Below are positions 51,385 through 59,880 of a stretch of 64,000 nt of DNA, piece after piece. Under the pieces are notes generated by a model. It made no database searches, had not been told where the DNA came from, and was given only the letters and a program-made list of their open reading frames with translations. Numbering within the stretch: the first letter of the stretch is position 1; each line of letters opens with the position of its first letter. The position numbers and the translations under genes were made by a program. Source of the stretch: Curtobacterium sp. GC_Cur_3 (GTDB taxonomy: Bacteria; Actinomycetota; Actinomycetes; Actinomycetales; Microbacteriaceae); NCBI RefSeq assembly GCF_026544205.1, contig NZ_JALNUI010000007.1, forward strand, positions 62,001 through 126,000, in the 5' to 3' direction.

Positions 51385-53913
51385 TCAGCGGGGGATGACC
51401 GAGAACAGGAACTTCCGGCGGACCATGTACCAGGCGAGCAGGATCAGCGCCGAGTGCACCGCGAAGCCGATCCACACGTTGCCCCAGTCGACGCCCGGGA
51501 TCGACGCGATCGCCAGCGCGAAGAACACCTGCCAGACGAACACGTAGAGGCTCGCCTGCCCGATCGGGATCCACAGCCAGCCGATGGCCGCGTTGATCGG
51601 CTTCCAGAACACCGTGAGCAGCGCGTAGGACACGATCGCGAAGAACGCGATGTCGACCAGCCGTCCCCACTGCAGGTCGACGCGCTGGTACGCGGTGTTG
51701 TAGAGCTGGTCGTACATCGACGCCGGGAACGGCACGGGCGTGAACCCGAACTGCGCGGCCGCCCAGACGTACACCAGGAACGCCGCGTAGCCGACGACCC
51801 CGACGCCGATGAGCACCTTGCCGAGGCGGCCGGTCAGCGCGCCGACGATCTGGCGCCGGTAGTACCCGAGCACCAGGCCGTGCGTGAAGACGATCTGCCA
51901 GGTGAGGAGCGGGAACACCGCCTCGAACTGGGAGTGCAGCGGCTGGAAGGCCGGGTTCAGCGCCTGGAACACGTACAGCGCCCAGCTGCCGGCGAGCACC
52001 GCCCACCAGAAGCCCCGGCGGATGACCCAGAGCAGCGGCGGGATGAACAGGCTCAGCACCACGAACAGGCCCATGATGTTGAACGGCCACGGGCCCATCT
52101 CGAGCAGCAGGAACTGCCGGATCGCGTACCAGGGCGGCGGGTACGCCAGGAGCTGCATGGCGTTCGGGTAGAGGTCGTAGACGCGCCCCTCGGCCCCGAC
52201 GCCGCCGGTGCCGGTCCCCCGGTCCGTGAAGGTCGTGATCGCGTCCGTGTCGAGGAACGGCACGAAGCTCAGGACGAAGACCACCGCGATCACCACGAGC
52301 GTGACGAGGTACTGCTTCCGCGCGCGCTTCCACGCACCGACGGCCGCCGCCCACTCGCCGAACCGCTTGATCGCCAGCGGGTACGTCATGCCGAGGACCA
52401 TGCCGGAGAGGAACACGAACATCTCCGCGCCCGTGATCGCCCCGACCGCGTGCAGCGTGATGAACGAGTACGGGCCGCCGATCTCGATGTGGGTGATCAC
52501 CACCGCGAGGATGATGAACCCGCGGAACAGGTCGAGGCGGAGGTCACGCCCGGGCTTGCCGTCGTCCGGGTAGCGCCAGCTCGGCACGAGTCGGCCGACG
52601 ACGCCGCTCAGCAGGAACGCCAGTGCCAGGCCGACCGCGACCCAGACGATCCAGGCCATCTGGTCGCCGCCGGTGTCGAGCTGCTGGTTCGTCGCGACGG
52701 CGCCGTCCCGGTGCGTCACCTCCTCGGTGACGGGGCCGGTCACGAACCGGTCCGTGGCCAGGAGGTCCCGGCGGAAGGACGCCGCCACACCGCTGTCAGC
52801 CGTGTCGCGCCAGTCGGCCAGGCGGTTGCCGGCCTCGGGCTCGCGCCGGTTCGTCTCGACGAAGGTCACGGCGCGGACGTAGGGACGGTCCTGGACCGCC
52901 GCGAACACCTGGTTCCACCAGCCCTGCTTCACGGGGAGCTCGTCGGCGCCGCGCAGCGCGTGGTCGTACAGGGCGCCGGTGTCGAGCAGCATCGGGCGGT
53001 CGTGGCCGACGGCGAAGCGGTCGGAGAACGTCTGCGGCTGCTGCCGGTCGTAGCCCCAGCGCTCGTCGAAGCGGGCCTCGACCTCGCCGGCGGTGGGGAC
53101 CTCGTTCGTCATCAGCGGGACGTCGCGCCCGGCGGCCTGGGTCGCCGCGCCCTTGCCGAAGGAGAACATCGACAGCCCGACCCAGTCGACGGCGGCGTCA
53201 CCCGGCCAGTACGGGCCGTAGGGGTCGTCCGCGGCGGTGAGCGCCCCGTCGCCGTTCGTGTCGAGACGTTCGACGTCGGTGGCCGACAGGTCGCGGAGCC
53301 GTCCGGCCGACTCCCCGAACGGGTAGCCCGCGCCGTACGACGGCGACCAGACCATGGCCGCGTCGGACGACCCGGCGTGTACCGCCTCGGCCAAGCCCTG
53401 GAACGCCCGGACGTACTGCGTCGGCTGCTGCCCCCACTGCACCCACGTGCCGTTCATCTGCGGGGCGAACCGGACGAGCAGCTGCGTGCCGTACTGCCGG
53501 TGGATCTGCTCGAACAGCGTGTTCGTACGACGGGCGTCGGCGGTGGTGAGGGACCCGAGGGCGACGCCGGGCTCGAGCCCCACGACGAGGGTCGCGCCCT
53601 GCGCCGCAGCAGCACGGGTCGAGCGGAGCAGCAGCCGTTCGGCGGCGCGGTCGAGCGGGTACTGGATCTCCACGCCGTAGGTGGACGGGGTCGCCCCGAG
53701 TCGTCCCTCGTACCCGTCGGGCGCGTCCGCGCCCCAGTCGAGGTCCGGGCCGAACCACGCCTTCCCGCTGGGCGGGGCGATCGGTCCCGTCGCCGCCGCC
53801 GACGGCTTCGCAGTGGCCGTCGCCGTCGCCGCCTGCGCGGGCGCGACGCCACCGAGCAGCAGCGTGCCGGCGGTGACGATGAGGGCGATCAGGCGGACGA
53901 GGTGCCCCCTCAC
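51385..53913 (-). CDS. GH26-like domain fused to OpgC-type membrane acyltransferase
   Basis: This 842-residue fusion has a signal peptide (cleavage near AQA-A, residue 29) and a GH26-like barrel (about 52-390). At the usual acid/base site it reads RFAPQMNGTWVQW with Gln152 instead of Glu, and at the likely nucleophile site RPMLLDTGA with Asp311. A calcium-loop-like DTNGDGALTAAD (218-229) precedes YWPGDAAVDWVG. After a membrane helix (about 419-441) comes an OpgC domain (RDLRLDLFRGFIILAVVITH, about 457-842) with about ten helices, expected to transfer acyl or succinyl groups to a glucan. It starts with GTG, overlapping the ATPase gene. Confidence 0.85.
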   Translation of the reverse strand: MRGHLVRLIALIVTAGTLLLGGVAPAQAATATATAKPSAAATGPIAPPSGKAWFGPDLDWGADAPDGYEGRLGATPSTYGVEIQYPLDRAAERLLLRSTRAAAAQGATLVVGLEPGVALGSLTTADARRTNTLFEQIHRQYGTQLLVRFAPQMNGTWVQWGQQPTQYVRAFQGLAEAVHAGSSDAAMVWSPSYGAGYPFGESAGRLRDLSATDVERLDTNGDGALTAADDPYGPYWPGDAAVDWVGLSMFSFGKGAATQAAGRDVPLMTNEVPTAGEVEARFDERWGYDRQQPQTFSDRFAVGHDRPMLLDTGALYDHALRGADELPVKQGWWNQVFAAVQDRPYVRAVTFVETNRREPEAGNRLADWRDTADSGVAASFRRDLLATDRFVTGPVTEEVTHRDGAVATNQQLDTGGDQMAWIVWVAVGLALAFLLSGVVGRLVPSWRYPDDGKPGRDLRLDLFRGFIILAVVITHIEIGGPYSFITLHAVGAITGAEMFVFLSGMVLGMTYPLAIKRFGEWAAAVGAWKRARKQYLVTLVVIAVVFVLSFVPFLDTDAITTFTDRGTGTGGVGAEGRVYDLYPNAMQLLAYPPPWYAIRQFLLLEMGPWPFNIMGLFVVLSLFIPPLLWVIRRGFWWAVLAGSWALYVFQALNPAFQPLHSQFEAVFPLLTWQIVFTHGLVLGYYRRQIVGALTGRLGKVLIGVGVVGYAAFLVYVWAAAQFGFTPVPFPASMYDQLYNTAYQRVDLQWGRLVDIAFFAIVSYALLTVFWKPINAAIGWLWIPIGQASLYVFVWQVFFALAIASIPGVDWGNVWIGFAVHSALILLAWYMVRRKFLFSVIPR

Positions 53914-54311
53914 CGCTCGCACACCAGGGTCCAGACGTTGTGGCCGTGCTCGTGCCGGTGCTCCAGCCGGTCGAGCGCCGCCAGGGCCAGCGCCAGTCCG
54001 CGGCCGCTCTCGGCCTCGACGTCCGCCATGGTCACCGCGGCGAGGTCGATGTCGACGGGCAGCCCGTTGTCGCGGAGGACGGCCGTGAAGGCCTGGTCCG
54101 TGGCCTCGAGCTGCACCGTGTAGCGGCGCCCCTCCTGCTGGTCGCGGCGCCCGGTGTGCTCGACGATGTTCGCCGCGATCTCGGCCAGGGCGGTCTCGAG
54201 GGCGAACCGGTGGGCGACGTCGTCGACGCCGAGGCCGTCCCACCAGGTGGCGAAGCGGTCCTGCACCGTGTCGAGGCTGGTCGGGACGGCGGGGACGTCG
54301 AACGTGGTCAC
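53910..54311 (-). CDS. RsbW-like ATP-binding (anti-sigma-type) regulatory protein
   Basis: This 133-residue single-domain HATPase_c_2 protein has an N-box AEIAANIVEH, a DxG-like LRDNGLP and a glycine loop ESGRGLALALAAL. Such proteins are usually serine kinases or anti-sigma factors that act through an STAS antagonist, but no RsbV-like or sigma gene is near. It is coupled by GTGA overlaps to the glycosyltransferase before it and the OpgC fusion after it, so it probably regulates this polysaccharide pathway. Confidence 0.88.
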   Translation of the reverse strand: MTTFDVPAVPTSLDTVQDRFATWWDGLGVDDVAHRFALETALAEIAANIVEHTGRRDQQEGRRYTVQLEATDQAFTAVLRDNGLPVDIDLAAVTMADVEAESGRGLALALAALDRLEHRHEHGHNVWTLVCER

Positions 54312-56332
54312 AGGGGTCCTCCGGCGGTGCTCGACGTGTGGCCGGACTGCCCGCTGGGGGCCGGTCCGCGGTACAGCACCGCTCGGATGACGATGCTGAA
54401 GATGACGAGGTCGAAGACGACCCAGGCGGTGTTGACGAGCGGCGCGACACCGGACGCCTGCCCCGTGAGGTACCGGACACCGATCAGGAGCAGCGCGGCG
54501 ACGAGCGACCCCATCGCGAACAACTGCGGTCGGACCAGGTCCCACCGGGGCTTCATGGCGGTTTCGTCGCGGACCTTCGGCGTCACGCGGAACCCGAGGG
54601 GCTTGCCGCGGAACACGTTCTCGAACGCGCTGGTCACGCTCTCGATCCACACCGGGAACAGCGCGAGCGAGTACTGCTGGCCGCGCCAGGTCGGCCTGCC
54701 CGCGGCGACGACCCAGAACAGCAGCTGGTTGAGCACCAGGAACGGGATGAGCCGGGCGAAGAAGTCGACGCTGTAGGCCTGCACGGGGACCACGCCGAAC
54801 GACAGACACAGCACCGGCGCGGCGATGTACACGATCGCCGCGAAGCCGGACAGGTAGCTCCACATGGTCGAGAAGTACATGAGCCGCTGCCCGAACGACA
54901 GACCCTTCTGCACCAGGGGGTTCTCGCGGAAGAACACCTGCATCGTGCCCTGCGCCCACCGGAGCCGCTGGACGAGCATCGTCGGCAGGTCCTCGGGTGC
55001 CAGGCCCTTCGCCAGGATCTCGTCGTGGTACGCCGACCGCCAACCGAGCCCGTGCAGGCGCATCGCGGTCGCCATGTCCTCGGTCACCGAGATGGTGGCC
55101 AGCGGCATGATCGGCTGGGCCTCGTCCCCGCGGTTGACGTCGACGGCCCTGGCCAGCACGGCGATCGCCTCGATGGCGGCGACGGGCGAGGCGTTCCGCT
55201 GCCCGAGGACGTCGAGCGCCGCGTCGTCGAGCCCCGCGAAGGTGTCCGCGTCGGTCGACATCGCCGCGAGTTCCTGCAGGTCGTTCCGCACGGACTCGAG
55301 GTCGGCCGCGGCGAAGCGGAACGCGATGGCGTCGATGCCACGCTGGAAGTCGTACGTGACGTCGCCGAGGGGCTCGTCGGCGGCCATCTGGTCGCGGGCG
55401 CGGTCCACCACGGCCTCGGCGTCGTCGAGCGCGCCGAGCACACGCGGATCGGTCTCGTCCTCGCGGGCGCGGGAGAGCAGGCGGCGGGACGTCACCAGCG
55501 TGCGCCGCACCGAGGTCTCGACCTCGCGCACGTAGCGGGAGATCCCGAGCTGCATCAGCGCCTCGCGACGGAGGATCGCGTTCGACCCGCAGAAGAACGC
55601 GGCGTTCCAGCCGTCCTTCGACTGCTGGATGGGGCCGTAGAACAGCGGGGCCTGGCTGCCGAGCAGGTCGGCGTCCGGCACGTTCTCGAACCACTGCGGG
55701 GTCTGCACGAGCGCCATCCGCGGGTCCTTGAAGTACCCGAGCGTGCGGTCGAGGATCGCCGGGTCCGGCACCTGGTCGGCGTCGAGGATGAGCAGGAACT
55801 CCCCCTGCGTCGACAGCAGCGCGTTGTTGAGGTTCCCGGCCTTCGCGTGCCGGGGGCGGTCGACCCAGTCCTGCCCGCGCGTGATCACGCCGAGCCCGGC
55901 CTCTGCAGCCGCCGCACGCATGTCGGCGCGGTTGCCGTCGTCGAGGATCCACGTGCTGTGCGGGTACCGGATGGCCTGCGCCGCGAGCGCGGTGCGCATC
56001 ACCAGGTCGACCGGTTCGTCGTAGGTGGTGATGAAGACGTCCACGGTGACGTCGGTCGTCGGCGGGGTCGGCGGTTCGCCCCGCTCGCGGAGCTTCCAGG
56101 CGCCGAACGCGAAGAGCAGCGAGTCGATCACGCTGTACGTCTCGGCGAGGACCAGCGGCACGGCGATCCACCACGAGTGCCAGTTCACCGACGCCGACCA
56201 GCGCCAGCCGACGTAGTTGATCCCCGCCAGGGAGGCCAGCAGCGCGACGGTCCGCACGGTGACCAGCCGTCGTCGCCCCGTGCTCCCGCCGAGACGTCGA
56301 CGGTCCTGCCTGCTGACGTCGAGCGCGGTCAC
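54308..56332 (-). CDS. Processive family 2 glycosyltransferase, BcsA-like
   Basis: This 674-residue membrane synthase has two N-terminal helices (about 30-78) and a GT2 domain with DVFITTYDEP (98-107), the metal-binding DAD (184-186), acceptor motif GSNAILRR (249-256), TED (417-419) and QRLRW (455-459). It then has about five C-terminal helices. It should polymerise an NDP-sugar and export the chain. The TED is 231 residues from the DAD, against roughly 100 in cellulose synthases, because of an inserted helical segment at about 272-410. There is no PilZ domain. The GTG at 56332 is the best start. Confidence 0.88.
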   Translation of the reverse strand: MTALDVSRQDRRRLGGSTGRRRLVTVRTVALLASLAGINYVGWRWSASVNWHSWWIAVPLVLAETYSVIDSLLFAFGAWKLRERGEPPTPPTTDVTVDVFITTYDEPVDLVMRTALAAQAIRYPHSTWILDDGNRADMRAAAAEAGLGVITRGQDWVDRPRHAKAGNLNNALLSTQGEFLLILDADQVPDPAILDRTLGYFKDPRMALVQTPQWFENVPDADLLGSQAPLFYGPIQQSKDGWNAAFFCGSNAILRREALMQLGISRYVREVETSVRRTLVTSRRLLSRAREDETDPRVLGALDDAEAVVDRARDQMAADEPLGDVTYDFQRGIDAIAFRFAAADLESVRNDLQELAAMSTDADTFAGLDDAALDVLGQRNASPVAAIEAIAVLARAVDVNRGDEAQPIMPLATISVTEDMATAMRLHGLGWRSAYHDEILAKGLAPEDLPTMLVQRLRWAQGTMQVFFRENPLVQKGLSFGQRLMYFSTMWSYLSGFAAIVYIAAPVLCLSFGVVPVQAYSVDFFARLIPFLVLNQLLFWVVAAGRPTWRGQQYSLALFPVWIESVTSAFENVFRGKPLGFRVTPKVRDETAMKPRWDLVRPQLFAMGSLVAALLLIGVRYLTGQASGVAPLVNTAWVVFDLVIFSIVIRAVLYRGPAPSGQSGHTSSTAGGPL

Positions 56333-56445
56333 CCTCTGGCTCCCGGTCCGACGACGTACGTCCTGCTCCGCTGCACCGTTGCTCCTGATCGCGCGGGGTG
56401 GTTGGTTCCTCGCCGTCGGGTCTCGGCTCGGGTGTCCGGACCTGT

Positions 56446-57186
56446 CTACCTCAGGGGAGGCGTCGTTGTCACGCCCCCGATCGCGGAGAACCCGATGTCG
56501 GCGGCCAGCCGTTCGACGAGCCGGTCGAAGTACTCGGCGTGGTCCGCGACCACGCCGACGGTGTGGCCGAACAGCTCGAAGGACACCGCGCCGAACAGGG
56601 TCGTCCACGCCATGATCGTCCGCATCACGGCCTCTGCCGGGGCATCGTCGGTGATCCCGCGCGACCGGACGTAGGCGAGCGCCGGTGCGACCACGCCGCC
56701 GACCGCAGCCGGCGCCGGCGACACCGAGGGCGTCGGGACCGCACGGTCGGCCATGGCGTCCACCGCGATCCGGACCAGCACCTGTGTGACCCGGGTGGCC
56801 GGCTCGATCGTCTCCTGCGGGGCCGCGTACCCGGGCACCGGACTGCCGTAGAGCAGTGCGAAGTCCCCCGGGTGTTCGAGGGACCAGGTCCGCACGGCCC
56901 GGCACGCGGCCATCCACCGCCCGCCGACGTCCGTGCGCTCGTGCCCGGCGTCCGCCCGTTCGACGGCCTCGCCGAGCTCGTCGTAGTCCTGCACGAGCAG
57001 CGCGGTGAGCAGGTCGTCGCGGCTCGGGAAGTACCGGTACACCGCGGAGGAGACCATCCCCACGTCACGCGCCACCGCACGGAGGCTCAGCTGCGCGGGC
57101 CCCTCCCCCGTCAGCCGCACGCGCGCCGCTTCGAGGATCCGGGAGCGGAGTGCCTGTCTGGCCAGTGCACGCGCCGTCTCGACCAT
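56446..57186 (-). CDS. TetR-family transcriptional regulator
   Basis: This 246-residue TetR has a DNA-binding domain at about residues 13-60 (LSLRAVARDVGMVSSAVYRY) and a TetR_C_33/WHG-type ligand domain. The ATG at 57186 is chosen; the frame extends 15 codons upstream into the operators. It is divergent from the epimerase-like gene at 57313. It also lies 113 bases upstream of the glycosyltransferase on the same strand and might be cotranscribed with it. Confidence 0.92.
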   Translation of the reverse strand: MVETARALARQALRSRILEAARVRLTGEGPAQLSLRAVARDVGMVSSAVYRYFPSRDDLLTALLVQDYDELGEAVERADAGHERTDVGGRWMAACRAVRTWSLEHPGDFALLYGSPVPGYAAPQETIEPATRVTQVLVRIAVDAMADRAVPTPSVSPAPAAVGGVVAPALAYVRSRGITDDAPAEAVMRTIMAWTTLFGAVSFELFGHTVGVVADHAEYFDRLVERLAADIGFSAIGGVTTTPPLR

Positions 57187-57223
57187 CGCACAACCCTCGC
57201 ACGCGAGAGCGGTGCCCACAAAC

Positions 57224-57289
57224 GAGAGCACTGCTCTTGCGCAGGCATGCCAGGGGTGCGATGCTCAGCGAAGCGAGAGCAGTGCTCTC
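57224..57289. promoter_or_regulatory. TetR operator pair
   Basis: GAGAGCACTGCTCTT (57224-57238) and the perfect GAGAGCAGTGCTCTC (57275-57289) share the pattern GAGAGCA-N-TGCTCTC, with centres 51 bp apart. A degenerate half-site, GAGAGCGGTGCC, lies at 57205. They fill the gap between TetR and the epimerase-like gene. Confidence 0.7.
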
Positions 57290-57312
57290 GGAATCCCGAG
57301 GAGAGGAACCCC

Positions 57313-58239
57313 ATGCCGGAGCACCACCTGGTCGTCGGCGCCGGCCCCGTCGGCCGCCACGTCGCCGCACTGCTCGTCGAACGCGGCGACCGCGTCACCG
57401 TCGCCAGTCGCTCGGGTCGCGACACCGGGGTCGGAGGCGCGGCGCACGTCGCCCTCGACGCCGCCGACGCCGACGCGCTCACCCGGGCAGCCGAGGGCGC
57501 TGCGGTCCTGTACAACTGCGCCAACCCCGGCGACTACTCGCAGTGGGCGGCCGCCTGGCCGCCGCTCGCCGCCGCGCTGCTGACCGCGGCCGAGCGGACG
57601 GGCGCCGTGTACGCCGTCACCGGGAACCTGTACCCGTACGGCCCGGTCCAGGGCGCGATGCACGAGGACCTGCCGGACGCAGCGACGGACGCGAAGGGCG
57701 TCCTGCGGGCCCGGATGTGGCAGGACGCCCTCGACGCCCACCGCGCGGGACGCATCCGGGCCGTGGAGGTGCGCGCATCCGACTACGTGGGCACCGGCAC
57801 CGGGGTGAACGCGCACGTCACCCGCGTGCTGCCCGGGGCGCTCCGCGGGAAGGGCGCGTGGATGATCGGCCGGACCGACCTGCCGCACACCTTCACGGAC
57901 GTGCTCGACGTCGCACGGACGCTCGTCGCGGCGGCGGACGACCCCTCTGCGCACGGTCGGACGTGGAACGTGCCCTCGAACCCGCCGACCTCGCAGGCGC
58001 AGGCCCTGTCCGACGTGCTGGCCGCCGCGGGCAGGCCACCGGTGCAGGTCCGTGGCCTCTCCGGGCCCGCGGTCCGTGCGCTCGGCATCGTCGCACCGGT
58101 GCTGCGGGAGATGGTGCCGCTGCTGTACCAGTGGACCACCCCCTACGTCCTCGACGACGCCGCGGCGCGCGCCCACTTCGGGATGGAACCGACGCCGTGG
58201 GACGAGGTCTGCCGCCGGACCCTGGTGGGCGTCGCCTGA
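57313..58239 (+). CDS. NAD-dependent epimerase/dehydratase-like protein
   Basis: This 308-residue extended-SDR-like protein has a Rossmann loop VVGAGPVGRHVA (residues 7-18), AAVLYNCANPGDYSQW and an atypical active site: GNLYPYGPVQG in place of the usual YxxxK. The acidic/aromatic EVRASDYVGTG segment is typical of this actinobacterial subgroup. The ATG at 57313 follows GAGAGGAA. It is probably induced through the divergent TetR. The substrate is unknown. Confidence 0.87.
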   Translation: MPEHHLVVGAGPVGRHVAALLVERGDRVTVASRSGRDTGVGGAAHVALDAADADALTRAAEGAAVLYNCANPGDYSQWAAAWPPLAAALLTAAERTGAVYAVTGNLYPYGPVQGAMHEDLPDAATDAKGVLRARMWQDALDAHRAGRIRAVEVRASDYVGTGTGVNAHVTRVLPGALRGKGAWMIGRTDLPHTFTDVLDVARTLVAAADDPSAHGRTWNVPSNPPTSQAQALSDVLAAAGRPPVQVRGLSGPAVRALGIVAPVLREMVPLLYQWTTPYVLDDAAARAHFGMEPTPWDEVCRRTLVGVA

Positions 58240-58297
58240 CCATCGAGTCGCAGGCACCACACGAGCCGCCGGCACCACATGAGTCGCAGGCACCACG

Positions 58298-58335
58298 CGA
58301 GAAGGGCCCAGCACCGCGGTGCTGGGCCCTTCTCG
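58298..58335. terminator. Perfect 38-bp palindrome terminator
   Basis: Perfect 19-nt arms (CGAGAAGGGCCCAGCACCG and complement) lie between the convergent epimerase-like gene and the FN3 protein gene. It differs in sequence from family F1. Probably bidirectional. Confidence 0.78.
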
Positions 58336-58353
58336 CTGCGCTGGTGTCGTCGG

Positions 58354-59688
58354 TCAGATGACGAGCAGGCGGCTGAACTGCGCGCCGGCGAGCTGCTGCG
58401 CAGCACCACCGGCTGCCGGCAGACGCCAGAGCCCGGGCGTCGCACCGCTGTCGACGTCGATGAAGACGTCGCCGGCCTCGTCCGCAGCACCGACGTTGGC
58501 GCCGCGGTTGCCAGCGGTGACGCCGCTCACCGGGACGGTCGTCGTGGTGCCGTCAGCGGCGCGGACGACCGTCGTCGTGATCGAACGGTCCACGCCACAG
58601 CCGGTCGGCGTGTACTCGGACGGCGTCGGGCACCAGGCGGCCGACTGCGCCAGGCGGAAGCCGGCGGAGTTGGTGGCGCCGTACTCGAACGCGAGCTTCG
58701 GCTCGGCCGAGGTCCACGTGGTCGCACCGGCCGGCAGTGCCTGCCAGATGTAGGCACCGGCAGCGCCCGGCGACAGCCAGTTCACGTAGAGACCTCCGCG
58801 GCCGTCGGCGATCATCGTGCGGACGTAGCCGAAGGTGCCGGTCGTGCCGTAGCTGAGCGTGCGGGTGGTGGTCGTCCCCGCCGGGGTCCGGCTGGTGACG
58901 GATGCCTTCGAGGTGTCACCGGTCCACTCCGACACGGTGCCGTCGCGGCCGACCGCCCACGTGATGCCGGTGCTCGGCAGGACCGTCACCGGGGTGCCAC
59001 CGGTGACCGGCAGCTCCTTGACGGCGCCGGAGACCGAGTCCTTCCAGTACAGGTTGCCCGCGACGTCCGAACGGAGGTCGGCGGTCAGGTGCAGCCCCGT
59101 CGCGATCGTCTGGGGTGCGCGGCCACCGGCCGGGTACATCACGATCGAGGTCAGGTCAGCCGAGGGCACGAACACGTCACCGCGGTCGTCGGCCGTGTAG
59201 CCGGCCCCGTTCGCGGCGATGGTCGTCGCAGCGGTGGAGCCGTCCGTGCCGAAGCGCACGACGGCGCCGGACGCGTCGAGTGCGAAGAGCGACTGCGTCT
59301 CGGTCTCCGCGGGAGCCCCGGTCGCCGTGTACCGGACCTTCACGGCCGGCCCCGTCGTCGACTTCGCGCCGACCGCGCTGACGGCGAACGTGTAGGTCGT
59401 CCCCGCGTGCAGGGCGCCGAAGCGGTCCCAGCGCGCCGTTGCGCCGAGCCGGTCGACACCGTTGTCGGGCTGCTCCTCGGCGGGCGTGACGGCCACGGTC
59501 CACCCGACGACCTTCGCGCCGCTCCGCGGCAGCGACCACTGGACGGTGGCCTGGTCGGCGGTGCCGACGACCCGCACCGAGGTCGGCGCACCCGGCTTCG
59601 CTGCCGGTGCGGCCGTCGCCGGGAGCGCCCCGGTGACGACGAGCGCGGCTGCTGCCGCGACGGTGAGCACTGTCTTGAACACGATCAT
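58354..59688 (-). CDS. Secreted protein with FN3 domain and beta-propeller-like repeats
   Basis: This 444-residue protein has a signal peptide (cleavage near ATA-AP, residue 27) and a fibronectin-III domain (about 34-120: PTSVRVVGTADQATVQWSLP, HAGTTYTFAVSAVG). The C-terminal domain of short beta-repeats (SLFALDASGAVVRFGTDGS, YTADDRGDVFVPSAD, AVGRDGTVSEWTGDT, ADEAGDVFIDVDSG) looks like an NHL-type propeller. A Cys pair (WCPTP and GCGVD) is present. The ATG at 59688 is chosen. Likely a cell-surface binding protein; the ligand is unknown. Confidence 0.82.
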   Translation of the reverse strand: MIVFKTVLTVAAAAALVVTGALPATAAPAAKPGAPTSVRVVGTADQATVQWSLPRSGAKVVGWTVAVTPAEEQPDNGVDRLGATARWDRFGALHAGTTYTFAVSAVGAKSTTGPAVKVRYTATGAPAETETQSLFALDASGAVVRFGTDGSTAATTIAANGAGYTADDRGDVFVPSADLTSIVMYPAGGRAPQTIATGLHLTADLRSDVAGNLYWKDSVSGAVKELPVTGGTPVTVLPSTGITWAVGRDGTVSEWTGDTSKASVTSRTPAGTTTTRTLSYGTTGTFGYVRTMIADGRGGLYVNWLSPGAAGAYIWQALPAGATTWTSAEPKLAFEYGATNSAGFRLAQSAAWCPTPSEYTPTGCGVDRSITTTVVRAADGTTTTVPVSGVTAGNRGANVGAADEAGDVFIDVDSGATPGLWRLPAAGGAAQQLAGAQFSRLLVI

Positions 59689-59824
59689 TCCCCTGTCCAC
59701 GCGACTTCCCGTCGCGTCCCGGGGACATGCAAGCACCGGCCGGGTGCCGGCGGAACGGGTGGCGGCCGAAGTGCGGCCACCGTGCGGAGTCCCGCAACGG
59801 ACCGGGCCGGACACGACCCACGAA

Positions 59825-59868
59825 CTGACGGGAGGCCCGGTTCCAGCTGGAACCGGGCCTCCCGTCAG
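59825..59868. terminator. Perfect 44-bp palindrome (family F1)
   Basis: Perfect loopless 22-nt arms (CTGACGGGAGGCCCGGTTCC, AG) are centred on CAGCTG. It lies 13 bases past the stop of the helicase gene, between it and the next gene on the same strand. Confidence 0.78.
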
Positions 59869-59880
59869 AGCGATCTCGCG

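Noticed and set aside
50995-54123. A 1042-codon frame on the plus strand
   Set aside because: It runs through intergenic hairpins and opposite the OpgC fusion; the translation is Arg/Asp/Glu/His-rich without any domain.
53910-54311. The RsbW-like gene as a sensor histidine kinase
   Set aside because: It has the ATPase fold only, with no phosphoacceptor His domain or membrane segment, and the short single-domain length of anti-sigma-type proteins.
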